A stretch of 57,772 nucleotides of DNA from Chitinophagaceae bacterium (GTDB lineage Bacteria > Bacteroidota > Bacteroidia > Chitinophagales > Chitinophagaceae), in the NCBI GenBank assembly GCA_947451935.1, contig CANGBH010000011.1:1-57772 (forward strand), read 5' to 3'. Below are positions 51,735-57,772 of this stretch, in pieces (the stretch's first letter is position 1; every line of letters begins with the position of its first letter). The notes under the pieces were generated by a model. The model had not been told where the DNA came from. It saw only the letters and a program-made list of their open reading frames with translations, and made no database searches. The translations under genes were made by a program, and so were the position numbers.

Positions 51735-54700
51735 ATGAATCTTAATCTTACCCTATCTACTAAAAAGCACCTTTACAGTCTTTTTATGGCAACGTTTTTG
51801 GTTAGCCTTATGCTTATAATGACGGGCTGCCCATCCAAATCTACAACTACCCCTATTGTAAATAACAACAATCTTCCACCAAACGCGAATGCTGGTGCAG
51901 ATCAAACAATTACCTTGCCTACAACTTCGGTGAATTTATCAGGCACTGGTACAGATTCTGATGGCTCAATTGCATCCTATGCATGGTCTAGTGTGAGCGG
52001 TCCTGCATCGATTAGTTTCAGCTCAGCTACAACTGCTTCCACAACTGTAAATGGACTTACCGTTGCGGGTACTTATGTAATTCGACTGACCGTAAAAGAT
52101 AATAAAGGCGCATCTGCAACGAATGATGTAAATATTGTGGTTAATGCTAATCCAAATCTTGCCCCTTCTTCTAATGCTGGTATAGATAAAAATATTACAC
52201 TCCCAACCAATTCAACAACCTTAACTGGATCCGGTACGGATACGGATGGAACCATCGCATCATATGCTTGGACTTCCGTTAGTGGACCAGCCGCTATTAG
52301 TTTTGGTTCAGAAAATGCAGCAACAACAACCGTATCTGGATTAACCATAGCAGGTGTTTATGTTTTGAGGTTAACTGTTACTGATAATGATGGGGCTGCA
52401 GCTAGTGATGATGTTTCTGTTTTTGTAAACCAACCTCCCACTGTTAATGCCGGTAGTGATCAATTAATTAGTTTACCAACATCCTCTACAACTTTGACTG
52501 GATCGGGCACTGATGCTGATGGAATAATTGCATCGTATGCTTGGTCAAAAGTAAGTGGTCCATCAGCTATTTCATTTGGATCAGCTTCAAAGGCTTCTAC
52601 TAGCGTTTCAGGTTTAGCAGTTGCAGGTGTTTATGTATTTAGGTTGACCATTACTGATAACAAAGGTGGAATCTCAACTGATGATATCAATGTTCTAGTA
52701 AATCAGCTTCCTGCTGCAAATGCAGGGATTGACAAAACTATTATTCTCCCTACAACTACCACTAGCTTAACTGGTATCGGTTCAGATGCTGATGGAACTA
52801 TTGCAACATATGCATGGTCTAGTATTAGTGGACCATCAGCAATTGCGTTTGGCACGCCGTCACTAGCGAATACAGCTGTTAATGGATTGACTGAAGTGGG
52901 AACATATGTTATTAGATTAACCGTTACAGATAATAGAGGTGCAAAGGCAACGAACGATGTGAATATTATTGTACTTCCAAAGCCAAAGCCAATTGCTAAT
53001 GCAGGTGCAGATCAAGTAATTACTCCGCCTGTTTCAAGTGTTTCTCTTTTAGGGGTTGGTACTCCTTCTTTCAATACCGGTTCAATACTTTCTTATACAT
53101 GGACTTTCATAAGTGGTCCGACAGTTCCAACATTGTCATCACCTTCAACTCCATCAACAGATGTATCTGGCATGACTGTTAAAGGTGATTATTTATTTAA
53201 ACTTACTGTATTAGATGATACAAATGATTCTGCATCGGATACCGTTGGTATTCATGTAACTCAAGTGCCTACTGCTGATGCTGGTGTTGATCAATACATC
53301 AACTTACCATTAAGTAGTACAACATTAACTGGTTCTGGTTCTGATCAAGATGGAACTATAGTTGGTTATGGTTGGTCTCTTGTTAGTGGGCCCGCTGCTG
53401 CAACAATCACTTCTCCTTCGCAGGCGTCAAGTGGTGTGACTGGTATGACAATTGGAGGTAATTATGTTTATAGACTTACTGTAACTGACAATAATACTGC
53501 AACTGGAATTGACGATATGACTGTTTTTGTCAATAAGCAGCCAGTACCTAATGCTGGTGTTGATCAAATTGTGAAATCAGGCATTAGTACTACTACATTA
53601 TCTGGTTCTGGAACTGATGCCGATGGCACAGTTGTAACATATGCATGGAGTTTTGTTAGTGGACCTGCAACCCCAAGTATTACATCATCTTCAGCATCAA
53701 CAACTGGTATTACTGGTATGAGCGCTGTAGGGAATTATGTTTTTAGGTTAACACTTACAGACAACCAAGGTGCTATTGGAACTGATGACATAACCGTGAT
53801 GGTTAATCAAAATCCTACAGCCAATGCGGGGTTGGATACAACTTTATTTTCTTCAGTTAGTACAAGTCTTTTAACAGGTAGTGGTTCGGATGTTGATGGA
53901 ACTATCATCGGATATGCATGGTCGCTTGTGAGTGGTCCTGCAATTGCATCAATTATTTCACCTTCTGCTGCATCAACTTCTATTTCTGGAATGACTGCAG
54001 CAGGTACTTATATATTTAGACTTACTGTTACTGATAATGCCGGAGATACGGCATTTGATGATGTAAATGTCATTGTTAACCATGTACCAATTGCCAATGC
54101 AGGAGTTGATCAATCAATCACATTACCTACAAGTAGGGCTAATTTATTTGTCGCTGCAAATGATTTAGATGGAAGAGTTGTTTCTTATGCTTGGTCAAAT
54201 GTAAGCGGTCCTAACCCAGTTATTTTTGGATCAACGAATTCAGTGAATACAGGTGTTTGGGGCATGACAGTAGCAGGCACTTATGTATTTAGGGTGCAAA
54301 TAAAAGATAATAAGGGCGACTCTACAACTGATGATGTAAGTATTGTAGTGAGTGCTGCTAAATCAGACTACGCCACTATATTGCCGTTCAATGATTCTTG
54401 GAAATATAATGACCTAGGAACTGATCAAGGTACGTTATGGAGAAATGTTGGTTTTGACGATGCCACTTGGTCTAGCGGTAATGCTGAATTTGGATATGGC
54501 GATAATCCAGTAACAAAAATAAAATATGGATTAGACTCGTTGAAATACACAACCTATTATTTTAGGAAAGTATTCAATTTTGCCAATCCTTCTTTATATA
54601 AAGGAGTGCGATTGAATATCCGTAGAGATGATGGTGCTGTTGTATACCTTAATGGTGTAGAAGTATATAGATCTAATATGGGATCAGGTGTAGTTGATTT

Positions 54701-56621
54701 TAATACATTTGCTGTCGACGCTACAGATGATGGTGCAGATATTCAAACAAACATCATCCCAATAACATCATTTGTTCAGGGCAACAATACTATTGCAGTA
54801 GAAATACATCAAGCAACAAAGACTAGTACAGATGTTACATTTGATATGGAACTTATTGCATTAACAAGTGCAAATCAAACACTATTGAGGGAGCCATATC
54901 TTCAAATGGCAAGTGGAAGTGAAATAACGATTAAGTGGAGAACTGGCGTGCCCGCCGATTCAAAAGTTGAAGTAGGGAGTAGCTTTGGCACTTACGATAT
55001 TTCTGCATCAGAGCTTATTGATACTACTGAACATGAGATACGTTTAACAGGGTTAACTCCAAACACTAAATATTATTATCGTTATGGAAGTTCAGATGTT
55101 TCACTTGATGGTGATGCAACAAATTATTTCATGACTGCTCCATCAACAGGAGTAGCAAGAAAAATTGGTGTTGCGGTTTTTGGAGATCCCGGTACAGCAG
55201 ATAATGGATTTAACCATAATTCCATCTCCCCATATGTAAATTATGTTGGAGCAAATACTGCTGATCTTATGTTGGTTTTAGGAAACAATGCATATGAAAA
55301 AGGATCAGATGAAGACTATCAATCAAACTTCTTCAACCCAGCAAGCAATAGTATTTTAAAAAATCATGTATTGTATTCTGCGCCTGGTAATCATGATTAT
55401 GCTGATACATCAATTAGGCAATCGGATAAAAAAATACCATACTATTCTATTTTCACTTTACCTCAGCATGCTGAAAGTGGTGGTGTTGCATCTAACTCAG
55501 AATCATATTACTCATTTGATTGGGGAGATATTCATTTTATTAGTCTTGATTCCCACGGATTTGAATCTGGAACATTGAGGTTATATGATACAACTAGTCC
55601 GCAAGTGATATGGTTAAAACAGGATTTAGCAGCTAATACTAAAAAATGGACAGTTGCATTTTTTCATGAACCTCCATTTACGTTGGGCAGTCATAGTTCT
55701 GAAACAGATCAAGATTTGATTTTGATTAGGCAGAGATTAGTTAAAATACTTGAACGAAATGGTGTAGACCTTGTTCTCTCAGGCCATAGCCATGATTATG
55801 AGCGGTCTTATTTATTAAATGGATATTCTGGCAGTGAAGCATCATTCGATATTACAACTCATGCCTTGAGTAGCTCAAGTGGCAAGTATGATGGTACAAC
55901 AAATTCATGTGTATATAAAACTGTTTCAGGTCAAACTGCACATGGTACAGTATATGTGGTAGCAGGCTCTGCTGGAGGAGCTGTTGATGGTGTGCAAGTT
56001 GGATATCCTCATAATGCTATGCCTTTTTCTATGTATCAAGGTGGAATGTTTTATTTCGAAGTAGAAGGGAATCGATTAGATGCTAAATTTATTCGTAATG
56101 ATGGCGTAATTGGTGATAATTTTACCATTATGAAAGATGTTGGTGTAAAGTCTGAAGTAACCATCATCTCTGGACAATCCACTACGTTGACTGCATCATG
56201 GAAAGGAAATTATAATTGGTCAACCTCTTCAACTCAGCAAAGTATAACTGTTAGTCCAACTACAGATAGCGTATTTACTTGCACAGATAGTTATGGTTGT
56301 ATCATTGACACTTTCACTGTTAAAGTAACACCACTGCCACCAGGAATGGGATCCTTGCCAATGCCCGTTGAGAATATTAAGTCGTTAAAAGTGTTTCCTG
56401 TTCCAGTTGCTAAAGGAGAGTTATTGCATATAACAACAGCCAAGATTGATGCCGTGGATTTTGTGCTTGTCAATATGAGTGGGCAAACCATAAAGAAGTT
56501 AAAGATTCAAGGGAATGCAGATATTAATACCTCAGATTTATCACCAGGGTTATACATACTCCGTGTAGTAGGTGGAGGACTTAATGACTTTAGAAAAATT
56601 ATGGTAATGGATCGACGTTAG
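51735..56621 (+). CDS. Nine-repeat PKD-like metallophosphoesterase, T9SS type A cargo
   Basis: 1628 residues with a signal and lipobox-like start (LIMTGC). Nine PKD/REJ-like repeats of about 90 residues follow (each like NAGADQTITLPTTSVNLSG). A beta-sandwich domain (residues about 875-1050) and a purple-acid-phosphatase N-domain lead to the phosphoesterase: GDPG with Asp1151, GNNAY with Asn1184, GNHD with Asn1219, His1311, and GHSHDYE with His1351 and His1353. The metal-bridging Asp of the usual GDNAY is Asn here. The tail (LKVFPVPVAKGE, NMSGQTIKKL) is a type A sorting domain, so it is secreted by the T9SS. Confidence 0.92.
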   Translation: MNLNLTLSTKKHLYSLFMATFLVSLMLIMTGCPSKSTTTPIVNNNNLPPNANAGADQTITLPTTSVNLSGTGTDSDGSIASYAWSSVSGPASISFSSATTASTTVNGLTVAGTYVIRLTVKDNKGASATNDVNIVVNANPNLAPSSNAGIDKNITLPTNSTTLTGSGTDTDGTIASYAWTSVSGPAAISFGSENAATTTVSGLTIAGVYVLRLTVTDNDGAAASDDVSVFVNQPPTVNAGSDQLISLPTSSTTLTGSGTDADGIIASYAWSKVSGPSAISFGSASKASTSVSGLAVAGVYVFRLTITDNKGGISTDDINVLVNQLPAANAGIDKTIILPTTTTSLTGIGSDADGTIATYAWSSISGPSAIAFGTPSLANTAVNGLTEVGTYVIRLTVTDNRGAKATNDVNIIVLPKPKPIANAGADQVITPPVSSVSLLGVGTPSFNTGSILSYTWTFISGPTVPTLSSPSTPSTDVSGMTVKGDYLFKLTVLDDTNDSASDTVGIHVTQVPTADAGVDQYINLPLSSTTLTGSGSDQDGTIVGYGWSLVSGPAAATITSPSQASSGVTGMTIGGNYVYRLTVTDNNTATGIDDMTVFVNKQPVPNAGVDQIVKSGISTTTLSGSGTDADGTVVTYAWSFVSGPATPSITSSSASTTGITGMSAVGNYVFRLTLTDNQGAIGTDDITVMVNQNPTANAGLDTTLFSSVSTSLLTGSGSDVDGTIIGYAWSLVSGPAIASIISPSAASTSISGMTAAGTYIFRLTVTDNAGDTAFDDVNVIVNHVPIANAGVDQSITLPTSRANLFVAANDLDGRVVSYAWSNVSGPNPVIFGSTNSVNTGVWGMTVAGTYVFRVQIKDNKGDSTTDDVSIVVSAAKSDYATILPFNDSWKYNDLGTDQGTLWRNVGFDDATWSSGNAEFGYGDNPVTKIKYGLDSLKYTTYYFRKVFNFANPSLYKGVRLNIRRDDGAVVYLNGVEVYRSNMGSGVVDFNTFAVDATDDGADIQTNIIPITSFVQGNNTIAVEIHQATKTSTDVTFDMELIALTSANQTLLREPYLQMASGSEITIKWRTGVPADSKVEVGSSFGTYDISASELIDTTEHEIRLTGLTPNTKYYYRYGSSDVSLDGDATNYFMTAPSTGVARKIGVAVFGDPGTADNGFNHNSISPYVNYVGANTADLMLVLGNNAYEKGSDEDYQSNFFNPASNSILKNHVLYSAPGNHDYADTSIRQSDKKIPYYSIFTLPQHAESGGVASNSESYYSFDWGDIHFISLDSHGFESGTLRLYDTTSPQVIWLKQDLAANTKKWTVAFFHEPPFTLGSHSSETDQDLILIRQRLVKILERNGVDLVLSGHSHDYERSYLLNGYSGSEASFDITTHALSSSSGKYDGTTNSCVYKTVSGQTAHGTVYVVAGSAGGAVDGVQVGYPHNAMPFSMYQGGMFYFEVEGNRLDAKFIRNDGVIGDNFTIMKDVGVKSEVTIISGQSTTLTASWKGNYNWSTSSTQQSITVSPTTDSVFTCTDSYGCIIDTFTVKVTPLPPGMGSLPMPVENIKSLKVFPVPVAKGELLHITTAKIDAVDFVLVNMSGQTIKKLKIQGNADINTSDLSPGLYILRVVGGGLNDFRKIMVMDRR
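51882..54357 (+). repeat. Nine tandem PKD-like repeats within the secreted phosphoesterase gene
   Basis: Nine units of about 90 codons, each opening with N/D-AG-x-D (NAGADQ, NAGIDK, NAGSDQ, NAGIDK, NAGADQ, DAGVDQ, NAGVDQ, NAGLDT, NAGVDQ) and containing DxDGxIxxYAW-type and SGP motifs. The repeats differ enough in DNA to show old duplication. They probably form an extended stalk that holds the phosphoesterase away from the cell. Confidence 0.9.
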
Positions 56622-56642
56622 GAATTGATACACTATTTTAAT

Positions 56643-56675
56643 AAAGGCTGTCTATTAAAGGCAGCCTTTTCTTTT
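56643..56675 (+). terminator. Terminator of the PKD-phosphoesterase gene
   Basis: An 8-bp stem (aaaggctg at 56643-56650, cagccttt at 56662-56669) with an 11-nt loop and a T-rich tail, 21 bp after the stop. Confidence 0.8.
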
Positions 56676-56712
56676 ATACAAAATAGAAGAACGAAATGTG
56701 AGATTGTAGAAA

Positions 56713-56752
56713 CAAAAAATCCCTACTCAATTGATTTACAATTAAATAGGGA
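56713..56752 (-). terminator. Strong terminator of the minus-strand tRNA-like RNA
   Basis: On the minus strand a 14-bp stem (arms 56752-56739 and 56733-56720, two G-U pairs) with a 5-nt loop is followed by six T residues and TTTTTTG. It lies 11 bp beyond the 3' end of the tRNA-like element on its strand, which indicates that the element is transcribed as a separate unit. Confidence 0.88.
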
Positions 56753-56762
56753 CTTAATAATG

Positions 56763-56932
56763 CTGTAGGGGGAGGAGTCGAACCTCCACGAGGCAGTTAG
56801 CGATAGCGCAAAGTTGAGTGGTCGACCCTGGTCGCTCAAATATTGCTATTTAAGCGGCTCTACACTATGTTTATCCTGTTATCCCCACCCCCGAGACAAG
56901 AGGGTATGTCTGCCAAATTTCATCACCCCACA
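56763..56932 (-). ncRNA. tRNA-like RNA with an expanded variable region
   Basis: 170 nt on the minus strand. The 7-bp acceptor pairs TGTGGGG (nt 1-7) with CCCTACA (163-169), with one G-U pair and discriminator G. A T8, a short D stem with AAATTTGGCAGA loop (leucine-type) and an anticodon-like stem CCCTC/GGGGG around the loop TTGTCTC (anticodon position GTC) follow. The T arm GGAGG-TTCGACT-CCTCC is canonical. About 100 nt sit in place of the variable arm, with a 9-bp hairpin closed by GCAA (nt 78-99) and further possible helices. CCA is not encoded. It has its own terminator and a promoter box. tmRNA motifs are not seen. Confidence 0.65.
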
Positions 56933-56949
56933 ATTTTAAAGAGCGGAGA

Positions 56950-56957
56950 CAAATTTA
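56950..56957 (-). promoter_or_regulatory. Candidate -7 promoter box for the tRNA-like RNA
   Basis: TAAATTTG on the minus strand, the same 8-mer as in the respiratory operon promoter, lies 17 bp upstream of the tRNA-like 5' end. Transcription would begin a few bases before the acceptor stem. A -33 TTG at the right distance is not evident. Confidence 0.5.
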
Positions 56958-57065
56958 GGGTTTTATCTCATTTCATTGATAATATTTCAACGTATATTTT
57001 TTATTTATAGAAAATGTTCAATAAATTAGATTATTAATTGAAAATCATTAAAAATACCAACCGCC

Positions 57066-57533
57066 ATGGCCGGAAAATTAAATCTTGACAAACTAGACCT
57101 CCAAATCATCCAAATCATGATGGAAGATGCCGGTATTTCATATGCCGACCTAGGTAAACAACTCTTCGTCTCCGGTGGCACCATTCATGTCCGCATAAAA
57201 AAACTACAAGAAATCGGCATCGTTAAAGGAACAAAGTTAAATGTAGACCTAAAGCTGCTTGGATACGACATCACCGCATTTGTAGGAGTCTTCCTGGAAA
57301 AAAGTTCTCTCTATGATCAAGTTGCAGAAGACCTAAAAAAAATTTCAGAAATCATTAGACTGAATTATACCACCGGAAACTATAGCATGTTCATTGAAGT
57401 CGTTGCAAAAGACATCAATCAACTTCGTTATGTACTGCATGATGAACTTCAAAAAATAAAAGGAATCGAACGCACCGAAACATTCATTTCACTCTCTGAG
57501 AGTTTCAATAGGAATGTGATGGTAGCGAGCTGA
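57066..57533 (+). CDS. Lrp/AsnC family transcriptional regulator
   Basis: 155 residues. An N-terminal helix-turn-helix (LDKLDLQIIQIMMEDAG, VSGGTIHVRIKKLQEIGIV) is followed by an alpha/beta RAM ligand-binding domain (FVGVFLEKSSLYDQVAEDL). Such regulators respond to amino acids as dimers or octamers. The targets cannot be deduced; the neighbours are the tRNA-like RNA on one side and a membrane protein on the other. Codon use is more G/C-ended (for example gacctcc, gtcttcctgg) than in the surrounding genes. Confidence 0.95.
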   Translation: MAGKLNLDKLDLQIIQIMMEDAGISYADLGKQLFVSGGTIHVRIKKLQEIGIVKGTKLNVDLKLLGYDITAFVGVFLEKSSLYDQVAEDLKKISEIIRLNYTTGNYSMFIEVVAKDINQLRYVLHDELQKIKGIERTETFISLSESFNRNVMVAS

Positions 57534-57535
57534 GT

Positions 57536-57672
57536 TAGTTGAAGAGTTGAAGAGTTGAAGGGGTTTAAGATGTTGAAGTCAATTAACTATCTTAATTGCT
57601 GATTTCAATTTTCAAAATAGCATAAATATTTTTGTATTTTTTCAACTCTTCAACTCTTCAACTCTTCAACTA
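57536..57672. repeat. Long inverted repeat of gttgaaga units
   Basis: Arms of 25 bp at 57536-57560 and 57648-57672 are perfectly complementary and built from tandem copies of agttgaag / cttcaact, with an 87-nt spacer. The right arm covers the stop codon (57670-57672) of the partial minus-strand gene. In RNA it would form a long hairpin that may act as a terminator or mRNA-end stabiliser for the two convergent genes. Confidence 0.85.
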
Positions 57673-57771
57673 CTTCAGCCTCCTCCCTTTCCACGTGTAG
57701 GTAGAAAATATTCCGAAAAATCCAGCGATTACAGTATAGGTGTTATGAACAGGTTGAATAGGCAAAAACCA
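57670..57771 (-). CDS. Membrane protein, C-terminal end (partial)
   Basis: The minus-strand frame is open from the window edge to the TAG at 57672-57670 and encodes 33 visible residues: WFLPIQPVHNTYTVIAGFFG and then IFSTYTWKGRRLK. It has one hydrophobic segment and a basic tail, typical of the last membrane helix of a larger protein. The family cannot be recognised. The stop codon lies in the inverted repeat. Being the only frame without stops in this stretch, it is likely but not certain. Confidence 0.55.
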   Translation of the reverse strand, partial: WFLPIQPVHNTYTVIAGFFGIFSTYTWKGRRLK

Positions 57772-57772
57772 A

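Noticed and set aside
51882-54357. Recent tandem duplication of the PKD-like repeats
   Set aside because: The units share protein motifs but are well diverged in DNA, so no recent expansion or slippage is indicated.
56871-56885. Resemblance of ggggataacagg to a conserved 23S rRNA / I-SceI-like sequence
   Set aside because: Only about a dozen bases match and no other rRNA sequence is near, so it is probably chance.
56881-56924. A 14-codon frame beginning with ATG in the D arm of the tRNA-like RNA
   Set aside because: The ATG and following bases are explained by the conserved leucine-type D-arm sequence; there is no ribosome-binding context.
56763-56932. tmRNA (ssrA) as the identity of the tRNA-like RNA
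   Set aside because: The length is too short, the typical GGGGCTGA start and the alanine acceptor with G-U are absent, and no tag reading frame in the usual position is found.
1-57772. CRISPR array, prophage, insertion sequence with transposase or integron
   Set aside because: I found no regularly spaced direct repeats, no transposase or integrase frames and no phage structural genes other than the partial S74-type domain, which is also common in non-phage proteins.

Overview
The window looks like the chromosome of an aerobic, menaquinone-using member of the Bacteroidetes, most likely Chitinophagaceae or a relative. The evidence is low GC, start sites without Shine-Dalgarno sequences, TAnnTTTG promoter boxes, type IX secretion (T9SS) sorting domains, a PorP/SprF protein, a GLPGLI protein, a TonB-type outer-membrane barrel, and an alternative complex III operon beside an aa3-type oxidase. 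No species can be named from the sequence alone.

Layout. 1-6.4 kb: the end of an S74-type tail-fibre protein, then a 5-oxoprolinase cluster (pxpA, an NRAMP-like transporter, pxpC, pxpB) interrupted by a Tat-exported beta-propeller, and mqnC of the futalosine menaquinone pathway. 6.5-16.8 kb: a retropepsin-PDZ protease, an M16 peptidase pair (one active, one without the zinc motif), a GH53 lipoprotein, a fused alpha/beta 2-oxoacid dehydrogenase E1, an FKBP, a mutarotase-like lipoprotein, a TIM-barrel protein and a GNAT protein. 16.8-24.1 kb, all on the minus strand: an internally deleted acyltransferase-3 pseudogene, a haem lipoprotein, a penicillin-acylase-type amidohydrolase, a dipeptidase, a serine hydrolase, a small carboxypeptidase-regulatory-like protein and PurN fused to a membrane domain. 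24.3-38.6 kb: one long respiratory operon, actABCDEF-ctaC-ctaD-cyoE-two subunit III genes-subunit IV, with a recognisable promoter and terminator. Sco and DUF420 genes follow. 39.9-41.2 kb: an alkyltransferase-like protein, DUF5522 and trmB. 41.4-45.0 kb: a very AT-rich cassette of a small secreted protein, a GLPGLI protein and an outer-membrane barrel, with a 15-bp inverted repeat flanking the first gene. 45-56.6 kb: a GH10-like lipoprotein, an M43 metalloprotease with a T9SS type B tail coupled to PorP/SprF, a decayed duplicate of part of the GH10-like gene, and a 1628-residue protein with nine PKD-like repeats and a phosphatase domain. 56.7-57.8 kb: a minus-strand tRNA-like RNA with its own terminator and promoter box, an Lrp/AsnC regulator, a hairpin-forming repeat and the end of a membrane protein.

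How it fits together. MqnC helps make menaquinone. ActA-F oxidises menaquinol and passes electrons to the co-transcribed oxidase, whose assembly is served by CyoE and Sco. The secreted hydrolases suggest a life on peptides, amides and polysaccharides. The most unusual element is the 170-nt tRNA-like RNA at 56763-56932. It has a 7-bp acceptor stem, a leucine-type D arm and a textbook T arm, but about 100 nt of structured sequence where the variable arm should be.
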